Source: Ostrinia nubilalis (Eukaryota > Arthropoda > Insecta > Lepidoptera > Crambidae). From it: a stretch of 64,000 nucleotides of DNA. The notes below the pieces were generated by a model, which worked only from the letters and a program-made list of their open reading frames with translations, did no database searches and was not told the DNA's origin. A program made the position numbers and the translations under genes. Where the stretch lies: the NCBI RefSeq assembly GCF_963855985.1, contig NC_087090.1, positions 12,770,501 through 12,834,500 of the forward strand, read 5' to 3'. The stretch's first letter is position 1. Every line of letters begins with the position of its first letter. Shown here piece by piece: positions 48,296 through 59,888 of the stretch.

Positions 48296-51200
48296 TTAGG
48301 CAAAATTATCAAGTTCGTTGAGGAAAACGGCCAGGTTGCTCTCCTTGCGGCTGCCCAGCCATCTGCGGCGCACCTCCACTTCAGAAGGGCCCCATTGCTT
48401 GTTGGGGGAACAGCTGGCACGAATGCGCTGAAAAATATAAATTACGTTTTAACGACCACTAAATAATTAATTATTCTTATTTCTTTACACAGTAAATGGG
48501 ACTATTCCCACCTCTCGTTCCCACAGCTGCAATTCCTATGTAGCCAGGATCTACCGCTTGACCGCCAATAAAACCCCAACCAGTGAAGGTCAAGATTGTC
48601 CCGGGGGGGAAAGTTAAACTGTTATTGGACCCACAACTAATTAATCAGAAAACATATGGGGAGTTCAAAGTTAATTTTCGACTTCTCCAGTGTCAAGCGG
48701 ATTACAAAGGTTTTCATGACTAAACAAAGGTTCATTACACAGTGATGTAATTTCGATAAGTTTTATTTAACTCAGGCTTGATGCTCATACACTTACTTGA
48801 AGAAGAGGTCCCGCGCTTTTGGAAACAACAATAGCAGCATAAATTGGTATGAAGACCACCGAAGAAAGCGCCACGCACCAGCCAGCAATCCCTGATGCTT
48901 CACGAAGAGTGTATATTGTGATTACCTGAAAATTTTCAGAGGGACAGCATGAGATTTCAGTCTTTATTTACATTTATCGTATACTAAATAAAATAAATAC
49001 TGCGTAGGCTAAGCTACTATGATACAGGTTATAACTGTAGGTAGGTAGTGTAGACTGACATGGCTGTAGGGGAGAGATTGCATTTTATGCATAGCTTATA
49101 TAGGAGTTGGATTCAGTCAACCGGATTGTTTTGATAGCGACTTGCATTAGGATAATGGTTATAAGTGGAATATGACATTGATCCACTTAGGGAGACAAGG
49201 AAGTGACTTTAAGCTGTCAGTCCAATCCAATGGAGCTATGTCAGGGTCTTTCAGTCTGCAGAATACAAACTTACAACTAAGATGACTGGCAGGACGTATT
49301 TCCACTGCCAGATCCAGAACCGGTGTAGTGGCTTCCCAGTCATGAAGAGTACGTCCCGGCTGAACCTCTTGGGACCATAAGTGTACAAGGCAGCGACAAT
49401 CTCGAGCAGACAAACCACGGGCACGCACGCTATAGCTACGTGAGAGTCCAAAAGAGTTATCACGTGAAGCCCCGCCTGAAATAATCAAACGTTATTATAT
49501 AAATACTGTCTTAATTGGGTGTAAAATTAGTCATGTTTGTAAATATCTATGCAACTAAGAATAAGTCGCTCAACTCAAAAATGCCGCTGAAAACCAGCTT
49601 CGTGACTTGACGACTTGTGTCATGTCACGATTTTCGCTGAGCGGGCGCCTTTTCAGCATGGCTCAGTAATTTAACCTCTGTACATGTTTGCATATAAATG
49701 TTAATGCTGAATAAAGGTATTCTATTCTATAAAATAATAAATCATTATTGTTGTTTTAGAAACATGAGGGTGCCGCTTCGTTCGTTTCAGCCAAATGACG
49801 TCCACTGCTGGACAAAGGCTTCCCCTAAGGATTTCCATAACGACTGGTCCTGCACTGCCCGCATACTGGCTCTTCCCACGAAATTCACCAGATCGTCGGT
49901 CCACCTAGTGGGACTTAGTCATTACATAAGTATGTGCATTGAATATAATTTGGAAATAAAATGAAAGTTTAAATTAATGTTTCTAAATAAATAGAAGAAA
50001 CGAAAAAAAAATTTTTGCCCACAAGTGTGCGTCTTTTAAACAAGTTTCTATCTTAATAATAACACTACCACTACACTTCGTGTTCCAATGCTGTGGTTTT
50101 GTTCTGTATAAATAATATTTAGGTCATAAACCGTCTAGACGATGTGCGACATGCGTCTAGGCTAGGCAATATAAGTATAATCTAACCTACGCTGGGGCGG
50201 TAAAACCAGTCCAATGTCTTACGTAAAATCTATGTCATGAAAGTTACATAAGTTTGTTTATTACCCTTTCTTAAGGGTAATAAACAGCCTCTTGGTGGAG
50301 TTTGATAAGATTTCCTCTAACAAAACATACAGTTAAATAATTTTCTTCCTTTTCTGAAATGGTCTAGTGCTTTATTTTTTAGTGGGAGGGTGTTTTTGAG
50401 ACGTCGAACTTCAGCAAGACTTCAAATATGTTTGAAATGTTTCAGAATTGTCTATCAAATAATTATTAAGTCAATGTTACTCCTCCTGTGTCACTCCCAT
50501 ACCTCTGGCGTTGACTCATTTATGCGCTAAAATTATAATTTAATATTCATTGGCACAGAATTTTCAGATCAAATTATCTTACTTTATCTATGTGCTAAAG
50601 TAACAGTGGGAAATTAGTTTTAATTGCTAACCGATAGGAAAGGGCAAGTCAGTGCAGTGTTATCGTAACTGGTTTGAACAGATTTATAAAAGTGCTGTCA
50701 CGAGTTCCTACGTACTCGTAGCAGACAAGGTCACGACAAGTCCACCCCAGTCACTGTTTACTGGGAAAGAGATGGAATTAGTCATTGTTTACGCCAATAT
50801 CTATTGAGAAAAACAAATCTAATTTGAAAAAATACGACGTAAGCGACGGCACTGACCCTTAGAAGGGGCCAACAGGAAATCGCATCTTATTTGATAAGTG
50901 TAACGGTTAAATCTGGATGGATGGTGATAATTCGGCTAGTACGTACGCGAGTTATATCTTCGTACAACACAAACATGATCGTTATTCTCTGTTCATATTA
51001 TATGTTATGTTGGTAACTAGATTTCCGTCGTTGTAACCCATAGAAAAAATTTTTTTTTGAACTATGGGGGTGTGTGAAATGTCCAAGTATTTATTTATTG
51101 AAACAATTTAAAAAATCTACGTAAATTGTCGCGAATGTTGTTGAAATAATGTGGAATACACGAAAGGCCAAAAATAGGTTCAGGAAAATGTAAAGTTTTG

Positions 51201-53955
51201 GGACATTTTCTTACTATCGCGTAACAAGGAAAAGGATAGCATTTTACATAATCACAAAGGATGGAAGACAGCATAGTTTTCATAACCGTAAACTTCACCT
51301 TAACTTTGGCTACAAACCTCAGTGTTGCATATAATGGAAGTGCAGAACATTATGAGGCAAGTGAGGAATGTGATGAGGCGCTTTCTGGAGCGGAGAGCTG
51401 GTAATTCGTCGACTACCCCCGCTATTACGGCCTCTATGGTCACAAACTGAAAAACAAGAAATTAATAAAGTCATTTTTGATTCGGTATAAAGGTTATAGA
51501 TTTGACTTCGTTATCGCTTTGCCAATAGGTACTCCAAATGGGGAAAACAGTCAAATTATGCGAGATTATCGAATCGATTTTAGGATGAATTTCGCATTGA
51601 CTTTCTATAAGCTCTATTGAAGAAAGTGTTATAAAAATTAAATATTTGTGATTTAAAAGCGTAGATTGTTATTTGTTTCATAAAGATACTTTTGAAGGAG
51701 CGCAACTTTATAATAAAATACCCTCAGAAATAAAAAATATAAGCTCATTAAGTGGATTTAAAATTAAACTTGCTCAACATATTTTAGAAAGTACCTAAGC
51801 AGTTGGTTATAAAAAAATAAAATAAAATAATACGAATGAAATTGAAAATGAAAATTTTTTTTTTTTTTTTTTTTTTTTAAAAGATTAGTAATCTTCGTAG
51901 TTATTACACAAATTACTAATAGTCCCGTTAGCCCCTCGTACTAAGCTAAATATGCTTGTATCACGAGTGAGCTCACCACAATAGTCGAGCGGCGGCGGGG
52001 ACCGAACCCGCGTTCCCCGGATCACGAGTCGGCCAGTCCGACCCCTTCACCGTTCGGCTATCGTGGCTTAAATTCTTACCATAGTTACCTTGTCACTTAC
52101 CATAGTATCAATTCCAAGGAAAAACAGCATGACAAAGAAAGCCAAGGCCCAAAAGTTTGGAGCTGGCATCATAGAGACTGCGGCTGGGTAGGTGATGAAG
52201 GCCAGCCCTGGCCCAGCGTTGGCCACCTGTCCCACAGGCACCCCTGTTCGTTCAGCTGCGAAGCCGAGTACTGAGAATACTACAAAACCAGCCCAGATGC
52301 TAGTGCCACTATTTACTAGGGGGATTATTATTGATGACCTGGAAATACAGATTTTAAATATTTTTAAAGAATATTGGTAAAGTAATTTGTATTATTCTAA
52401 GATATTGAGTGCACTGACCGTAGATTCTTGTAATTGAATCTGTTGAAGCTTGCCATGCTAACCAAACCACCCCAGCCTGGTCCGAGAGAGTAAAACAGTT
52501 GAGTGGCAGCGTCTGCCCATACCTGTGATCATAAATATATCATTTAGTTAAATTCATAACTATATCCCATATTTAATACTAGGTATAAACTACCACTAAT
52601 GTGAAGAATAGTAAACAAATAAAAACTCACTTTTGGGTTCCGTAACTGATCCCAATCCGGAAAAATATAAAATGAAATGCCATTCCATGCACCAGGTAGA
52701 GTCACTCCCCGCACGAACAGGCAGAAGAGAACCACATAGGGGAATATCACCGTGAAGTAAACGATCTGAAAATAAATTTCTTTGAATTACCAAGAAGTGA
52801 CTTCAAGGAGAGGTAATGATTTCACGTGATTGACACCGCGGCATTGTGCCAAGCACAGGAAATACCTTTCCAACGCTCTTGACCCCATTGCAGATGCAGA
52901 GATACACGACGACCCAGCAGATGACGTTGCACCAGAATACAGGCCATACTATCCCACCAACCTCGTTTATGCTCGATGACATTCGAAGAAGTCGTATGCT
53001 GAATGAAAACAAAAGAATAAAAATTTCGAAACAAAGGCAAAAATGTATAGAACCAGTACGATTAAAGTGAGATCCTCACTGGAAGAATTCGTCTTCTGGA
53101 GTTGTTATCGATGCATTCCCATAGGTAGAGCTCATATTACCAGTGATCTGAAAATTGTAGGCGATTTAGACTTATGAAAAAATGATCCAAATATAGTAAT
53201 TTCAAAATTAAATCTTATACCTCAGTACACCTCTCTGTATTCCATGAATTCCCACAACTTTGCCATGGCAGAGGTGAGCTAAACGAGTGATACATATACA
53301 GTAATGGATACGCCATGATTGCGGAGAAATAAACGATTGCAATTATGTTCAGAACGACCGCCGCATACCCAGCACCTGTAAATGTACAATAAACCTTTAC
53401 AATGTCAATATTTTACGGTGTTATTCGTTCATTTCGTGATCGAGAGTCATTTGCGGGAACCGTAGTTACTGTCGCTGGTATAGACAATAGATTTTCATGG
53501 TTCAGAAACAGTAAACAGATGACCTATTTGAGGTGATGGATTTACCTATTTTATGAAGGCATGGACGTTTGTTATGCAAAATACACAATGACTGTAATAA
53601 TAAAATCTTACCTTTGAGCAATGGACTGATGTTGAATATCGCAATGCATCCTGAACTAGAAAACTGTCCCAATGTGGTTTCCAGATACACTAATGGTATT
53701 CCACAGATGAAAAGGGTGAGAAAATAAGGAATAAGGAATGCTCCTGTAACATAAGTAGTATGATACGACTGTAACTATCAGACACATTAAATTAAACTTT
53801 TTCTAACACTTTAACACTTCTAAAAGTTTACCTCCACCATTTTTGTAGCACAAGTATGGGAATCTCCAAACGTTTCCGATCCCGACTGCATATCCCAGAC
53901 ATGAGAGTAAGTATTCGAGCTGATTGCCCCAACGCTCTTGTGGAGCCCCCGCCAT
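48296..53955 (-). CDS. SLC6-family sodium/chloride-dependent transporter, complete, 12 coding exons
   Basis: Plasma-membrane symporter of the neurotransmitter:sodium symporter family. Exons: 53955-53832, 53743-53612, 53375-53221, 53147-53080, 52998-52866, 52765-52631, 52522-52419, 52338-52101, 51446-51318, 49475-49275, 48925-48797, 48427-48296. All sites are GT/AG and in phase: 559 residues. TM1 has [20 protein letters not shown] with glycine where monoamine carriers have aspartate, so the substrate is more likely an amino acid, GABA-like or osmolyte compound. Also seen: GQFSSSG in TM2, a cysteine pair [10 protein letters not shown] and N-glycosylation sites in loop 2, [16 protein letters not shown] in TM6, and [13 protein letters not shown] in TM8. 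The cytosolic N-terminus is very short (about 15 residues), and the exon has an acceptor upstream of the ATG, so a 5' exon, perhaps extending the N-terminus, may exist. Exact subfamily not assigned. Next to the LRR gene on the same strand, 0.8 kb apart. Confidence 0.93.
48477..48645 (-). other. exon-like open patch in the last SLC6 intron
   Basis: About 55 open codons read [20 protein letters not shown] then [20 protein letters not shown] before a stop. An acceptor-like aataacag and a donor-like tgt|gtaaag bracket it. In a different frame, splicing from the SLC6 exon 48925-48797 would give an alternative tail ([13 protein letters not shown]...) ending in TAG. I recognise neither product. It could be an alternative last exon, a decayed gene piece or chance. 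Confidence 0.3.
49774..49922 (-). mobile_element. RTE-type LINE 3' end relic
   Basis: Minus strand reads [16 protein letters not shown] then [16 protein letters not shown] and a stop, with a cgaacgaag tail: the same C-terminal block as at 23.6 kb. Only about 45 codons remain, frame still open. In the large SLC6 intron 49476-51317. Confidence 0.85.
51691..51798 (+). mobile_element. non-LTR retrotransposon ORF C-terminal relic
   Basis: Reads [20 protein letters not shown] then [13 protein letters not shown] and a stop. The pattern [10 protein letters not shown]...GFK.KL is the typical C-terminal end of reverse-transcriptase ORFs of Jockey/CR1-like LINEs. An A-rich ataaaataaaat tail follows. 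A different family from the RTE tails. Lies in an SLC6 intron. Confidence 0.7.
51856..52069 (-). mobile_element. tRNA-derived SINE
   Basis: Minus strand starts with a tRNA-like head (ccacgatagccgaacggtga): A box tagccgaacgg near 52060-52050, B box ggttcggtccc near 52008-51998, then a tRNA-unrelated body and a run of about 20 A at the 3' end (T run 51856-51878 on the plus strand). This is the layout of pol III SINEs. The D-arm and T-arm remain recognisable. It sits in the SLC6 intron 31 bases from exon 52338-52101. Confidence 0.85.
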
Positions 53956-54768
53956 CGCAAATAGAGCAAATTGTCCTGTTGTTTAACCCACTCACTCTAC
54001 ATTAATCACCGTTGGCGTTTCAAATATAGGACTACTGCATCAAGCAAAAACGTCACTTGACTAGAAGACAACCAGTTCCTTGTTTAGTAACTTATGATTT
54101 GCTTAGCAATCCCGGTTGGGGGTCCTCGCGACAAGATTGTACCAATTGAATATGAATCACTATATCCGTTAAGGACAATGGAAGAATGAATGGATTTTAT
54201 TCCATCAGATTGTTTGACTAACGGTGATAGCCAATAAAATGTATTAAAATATCGGAATATTAGTTAAATTGCATTTATTATAAATTAAGCTCTCAAGGTA
54301 TCGATACCAAAACCAAAATGACATGTAAGATTTTCTGGGGGCAGTTGTCTTGATGATCCAATGTCGGTCTCTTGTTTGCCCTTCGTTACTTTTACAGGCG
54401 CTTGACTGTACTGCAGAACCTAAAGGAGATTTCTCTCTTTATTCTGATGTATTCTTTAGACAGTATAAAATTAAAGTTTCCTGTATTATGTAGCATATAC
54501 TACAATAGTAGAGTCTCTAAAAAAACTAATAATTTGATATCTAATTTAACGTCAACTTTAGAATGCTAGGCTAAATGCTGTGATGAACAGTATTATTAAT
54601 CCATCATCGGAGTAAACAACAAGAAAATTGAGCGTAACTATGTGTAAAAAGAAAATTCTCTTGACTGATTAAACCGAGAATCGTTCACACCGAACACCTA
54701 TGTGCCACATTACATCATTACATTTTATCTTACTTACATTACATTCTATTTATTGGATGTGAAGATGC

Positions 54769-57700
54769 TTACAGATAGATCTCCATCTCCCCAGTGTATA
54801 GCATCGTTTGTCCCCAAGGAGTCGTCCCAATGGAAGTGCTGGGAGTGTTGACTCCAGTCCGGCTGTCGCAAGTGACACTTGATGGAGGCCAGTACCACTC
54901 TCTGCTCTCCTGGTTGCTTGATCGAGTGAGCACTCTTCTTGTCTGGCTTTCCTTGTTTTCCAGCTACCGTCTATGGAGAGTGTTTCATTTGAGAACCATA
55001 GTGACCAGACTACCTTTTAGGTACCATGAAGATGTGAATATAGTGTTACAATGTAGAGACAAGATTTAATTTACTACAAGTAACTAGAATGTAACATATA
55101 TTTGGGGTTGATAGATACTATATTTTTTTAATCAAACAGTAAACAAGTTATTGAAATAGTGAGTGTACGATATACCTACCTACTTACTTTGTGCCAAAGC
55201 ACGTTACGTTCGATTGTACATTATTAAAATTTAACTTCGAAAGTGAATGTTTTTATTAATTGGACATGTGACCCTTACCACAGAATAAATCAATCTAACT
55301 GTAACGATTGTCCTGAAGGTATCTCTTAAAGCTATCAGGTCCGGGCAGAAGATCCTGACTGCCGGCTCTTGGAAGTTCATTACTTTGTTCCATTGAATCC
55401 TGTTGCTTTCAAAGGTCGTAAAATTGACAATTTCTCTAGAGTTTTTAGCCGTTAAGTGGTTATAGATATCAGATTCATGGGGCGACGTCTCTGTATCTGT
55501 ACAAAGAGGTTTCGTGTCATGCTTTTTTTAGCAAACATATGCTAGGGAAAGCCATTCGAAAAACAAAAGACAGCAGTAGTATATCATTCAGTTGTTTATC
55601 AAGGTGTTGTGGGCAAATAAGAGCAAAAGAACATCAATTAACTTTTTTTAAAAATAAAACCGACTTCAAATGCGTGAACACAAAAAAAAACTAAAAATTA
55701 AAAATATTGCGTATAAAAAAGTTCATCCCCAATTTTCCACCCTTGGGGGTGAAATATTTTCTTCAAATTCGCATGAAACCACCCTTTTGATAATACCTAT
55801 TCAACAAAAAAATAATCGTTCAAATTGATTAATAATCGGCGGAGATATTGCGTATAAAAAAGTTCATCCCCAATTTTCCACCCTTGGGGGTTGTTTTTTC
55901 TATTATCAAATTTAAATGGGACCACCCTTGAGGTATTACCTATACGCCGAAAAAAGATTTGTTCAAATCGGTTCATAATTGGCGGAGTTATCGCGTAACA
56001 AACATAGAAAAAAAAAAAAAAAAAAACATACGGGTCGAATTGAGAACCTCCTCCTTTTTTGAAGTCGGTTGAAAAGATATCTTCAAACAAAAGACGGATA
56101 GCATGCTACGTTCAAGATCGCATGTTTGAGGTGAACGACACGATGACTTTATTAAAATATAATTTTGAAAGAGCACGAACCTAAAGCGCTTTTGCTCTCT
56201 ATGAACAATGAGGGCACTTTATTGGTTGGCCATTCCTCATCTTCAGGTGGAGGCAGCATCTCAATCAGTGATTCGTTGTTGCGGAACATGAGGAATTTAC
56301 GACGTTTTGCGTCTAAAAGAGGCAATTCCAACTCTACATGAAATGTTGTTACTGCACCCTGTGTAAAAATACCAGTTTTGAAATGAAGATGGCTGACGAA
56401 ATATCTTGGTTTCAATCATTCTTTTAGACGTTTCCGTTCCTTTGTAAGTCTAGTATTTGGCACATCATGATTTGCAATAGAATGCTAATATATGAAATAT
56501 AATAATGAAACAAAAAAACTGTAAATGAAGATACAAATAGCGTTTTTGACTTGTGTCTTTGTAATTTTATAGGACACATAACAAATTGTATTGTATTTAA
56601 TGTGAGTAGATGTCTCGATTTTTTTACCTTCTCTGGTTTCGGCGGTTGCGCAGCAGACATGACGCGGAATATGGTAAAGTTAAAGTAGGCAGAGCGCAAG
56701 TCATCAGGGTGGGGCTCGAACGGTTCTGCTGACCGGTCTGTGGGCAGGACCTCGCGGGAGTCCAGCCACTTGAGGCGAGGCAACCTCATTAGGGTAGTAC
56801 GGGAGTAGCCGGCACACACCTGGAATTAGCCAAATATCTACAAGTCAGTATTCGATAAATTGTTGTTAAAATTAGTTTTGAACAATAATAGAGTTTTGCA
56901 GTATCAATTTTTCAGATTTTTAAGAAAATTAGGAGCTTTTAGTCGTGGCGTATGTATTGTTAGATGCCAATGGCCAGCAGTGTACTGATATTGTGCGTAG
57001 ATTGAAGTTAATGACGTAGTTTTTCTATTCAAGACAAAACTGTGAAGAAGTGGAACAGGTAGAGTCATACAGCGCTTCAACTAGAAGCTTTGTTATAAAG
57101 GGTCAAATTGTATTTTAATGAAAAAAAAATTCTTAATACGTAAGTTTCTAAGTAGTTTAAATAATTTCAGGAAATAAAATTAGTTAATTTTACGTAAAAC
57201 AGTAGCGCCATCTTTGTCTTTCTAATGAATTTAAATTGTTGCTTGTGTTTCAAACAAGTTGGAAGAACTTTTTTTTCAACTTTACATAATTTGTTTATAA
57301 TAAGAAAAAGAAATACCTACACAAGATACTGTAGTGTAGTGTAAATTAATATTTTAGTTTCTAGTTTTCAGCTTCAGAAAAATATAGTAACGCCATCTTT
57401 GTTTTCATGCGGATATTAAATTTAATCTTACCGCGCACGGGTTGCCGGCTAGCAGGAGCGCTCTCATGTTCGGTAGCCGCGCTAAAACATCTAGTAACGG
57501 CTCAAGGTGATAGATGTCGTTGTCAGACAAATCCAAGACTGTAATGTGGAATGGTAGACGCGCCAAAGACTCAATGTACTCTGAAAATAACAGTCTTTGA
57601 CACACCAATAAATATGACAATACTTTCCAAAGAATTGAGACTTACCGTTTTCTAGAAAATTCCTAGCTAATCCTAAATACAACAAGTCGAAGGGCAAAAA

Positions 57701-58765
57701 CTCTACAAAAGTTCCAACATCTCTGATGCGGTTAGCTTGAAGTTCCAGTGATCTTATTCCAGGTGGGAGAAGTTTTCCATCCACTTCACTTAAATAATTA
57801 CCACATAAATTTAGATTTACTAGATTTTGAAAATCTAATAATCCGCTGTCTAGTTCCGTCATCTACAAAAGTATTTTCTAAGCTTAGTTTTATTAAGTCT
57901 ACGAATTCTGCAACGCTAAATTATTATAAAAAGTGCATAAATACACACTTGGGTGTCATTAACTCTTAAAACCGACGCAGCTTTAATTTCACGCCTCAGA
58001 ACATTTCTATCACCAATTTTAACTGTTTTCTTGATTAGTTTTACCATATCATCAGTGATACAATTGATACTGTTGAAACACGTTTGTCCTTCTTCGTTAG
58101 CAAACTTCTCGTTATCCCACAACGTGATAGGCAGCAGTAACTCCCACTGTTGGTCCAAAGTTAAACCAGACTCTTCATCGAGGAAGCCGTTAAATATGCT
58201 TTTCTTAATTTTGTTTTGCAGGGCTTCGGTAAACGTGATAGTTGGTAGGTCAGTCTGACACAATTCCCTGTGGTGTCTAGCAGCAGTTTCAATGAGTGTC
58301 CAGTCTATCCCTGTTTCTATTCGTTCCTGAAAACCTGTAAACGTACGACAAAACAAAAAAAAGTGACTCGCCAATAAACGGTAAAAAGATAAGTAGAGCC
58401 AACGAGTTTATTGATAGAGCTTAATTTTAACTTCTCTAATAACTAAGTTTAAAATCATAAGAACCTCTGCCAAGTTGGCTGGATCGTTCTTCATCATTAT
58501 TTCAGCAAATTTCGGGAACGCTGACGTCACAGCCTTCCCTAAGGAACGCCACCAACCACGATCTCCTGTTTTTTCCATCCAGCTGTTCCAGTAGATATAA
58601 TTTGTTCTTGTTCTTGTTGTGGTATGCAAATAAAGAATTCTTATTATTATTATTACCTTCAATCGCATCATCAGGAATGTACATTAGGCTAGAATCACTG
58701 ATCGGAGGGCGTGCCACTTGCGGTGGAGGCTTTTTGGGCACGTCTTTTGCTGGTTTTGGCGGCAT
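54769..58765 (-). CDS. leucine-rich-repeat protein, LRRC43-like, complete, 9 exons
   Basis: Exons: 58765-58657, 58565-58432 (or ending 58465), 58326-57949, 57862-57646, 57580-57432, 56819-56628, 56358-56181, 55496-55279, 54963-54769; phases agree, about 589 residues. Order: a proline/lysine N-terminus (MPPKPAKDVPKKPPP), a helical part, then 4-5 LRRs (LVNLNLCGNYLSEV, IRSLELQANRIRDV, LLYLGLARNFLEN, ITVLDLSDNDIYHL, MRALLLAGNPCA). An LRR cap follows (VCAGYSRTTLMRLPRLKWLD) with HPDDLRSAYFNFTI, then a linker and a C-terminal tail. The cap and the YFNFT block suggest LRRC43, a protein linked to cilia, but this is from memory. The end of exon 2 is uncertain: gag|gttctt or gaa|gttaaa, both in phase. 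The last exon has a weak acceptor (acggtag) but a clean frame to TAA. Confidence 0.65.
55636..56075. mobile_element. aaccgacttcaa-type moth repeat with internal duplication
   Basis: Ends aaaaccgacttcaaa and tttgaagtcggttgaaa form an inverted pair. Inside, a segment starting attgcgtataaaaaagttca and cccttgggggt occurs twice (about 55706-55760 and 55848-55905), followed each time by a related accaccctt block and ggcggag. An A run and gaattgagaacctcctcc close it. A fragment of the same repeat lies at 29218-29270. It sits in an intron of the LRR gene. Confidence 0.7.
56820..57431 (-). other. LRR-gene intron, nothing recognised
   Basis: The 0.6-kb intron between exons 57580-57432 and 56819-56628 is AT-rich. 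Two similar blocks (agtagcgccatctttgtctt near 57203 and gtaacgccatctttgttttc near 57389) suggest a small diverged duplication. No exon seen. Confidence 0.4.
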
Positions 58766-59400
58766 TTTCTTGAGTTAAAAAGTTTATTATTTAGAATTAT
58801 AAACTTCTGAGAATATAAATGAGTAAGAATTATAATTTTCAGAAGAAACTAAATAAATTGCAGGTACTATTATTAGCTTTTATGATTCGAATAAAACTAC
58901 AAAATAAAACGAAAAAATTTCCAAATATTTTGACATCAAATAATTATTTACGTTTTTTGAAAGTTTATTTAATGTGACAAAGGAATGTATTGATAAAGGC
59001 TACCACGAAAAAGTTTTCTTACAAAACACCTAACATTTTTTTAATAAAAAAGATATTGGGCAAATTGGACTTTAATCAAACAGAATTAAATGCCTAATGA
59101 AATAGGTACCTACTATAACTTCATTTAGGTACTTTGGCTTCTAAAGAAAGGGAAAATTCTGAAAATTTTGAGAAAAACCTGCCAAGAGTGGAAATCATTC
59201 AAAACTAAATAGAAAAACCGATCAGAACAGTTCGTTTAATATTAATTTTAATATTGAAAAGTAATCTTTCCAAAATGTGGATGTTTTCCTGAAAGTTTTT
59301 CCTTCATAGGTAGAATCGATAAAACAGTTCCAACTTTTAAATTGATAATGCGTCGCTAGGTGTCGCTATCGTGCGTTTATTTACCAAAGAACTCCGTGCC
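58766..59400. promoter_or_regulatory. divergent spacer between LRR gene and SLC5 gene
   Basis: The minus-strand LRR gene starts at 58765 and the plus-strand SLC5 transcript probably starts near 59.4 kb, so this AT-rich 0.6-kb stretch should hold both promoters. I see no TATA box clearly placed for either. A short ggtgtcgctatcgtgcg block at about 59356 is the only GC-richer part. Confidence 0.35.
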
Positions 59401-59888
59401 ATGTGCTTGTTTTTTACTTTAGAAGTAGTGTGAAGTTTATTCGCGACTGCTTGCTACCAAAGTGCACGTCACAAATAAACCTGATATACCACATACCGAC
59501 GTGCGATCTTATGAGAGTTGGTTTACTCGTAGACAGTGTTCGATAAATATTATACTTTGGACTAGCACGACCTCGTCCTGTCAAGATTTAATAAATTATG
59601 TGCCTTTTTCTGAGTAACCAGAGTTTGTGTTGTGAAATGACATTGACAAGTGAGTGCGCGGGAAAATTTGACGTGTAAAGTTTGTCGTACGTATTTCGCA
59701 TAGTTAGTTTCACATTATTGTGATTTGCCGTGGATTCTGTGGTGAAAGTAAAGCTATGTGATCGTGCACTACCAGTCCGGTGACGTTGCCAGCATTATTG
59801 CATGCCCTTGCATGATTGGCAACCCACCATAACTCGCCAACTATTCAAGTGTATTTCCGCGCGGTAACTTTGAAGATCTGATCAACAG
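59400..59888 (+). other. probable non-coding first exon of the SLC5 gene
   Basis: A moderately GC-rich stretch without long frames ends at a donor atcaacag|gtaaat (59888/59889). A second candidate non-coding exon runs from an acceptor cgctttcag to about 61075-61322, ending tataaag|gtatat. Short upstream ATG frames occur in both. They are proposed from position and splice signals only. Confidence 0.35.

Noticed and set aside
54794..55069. Plus-strand 91-codon ORF MYSIVCPQGVVPMEV...
   Set aside because: It is the antisense shadow of the last exon of the LRR gene, whose minus frame ends cleanly at TAA in the right phase.
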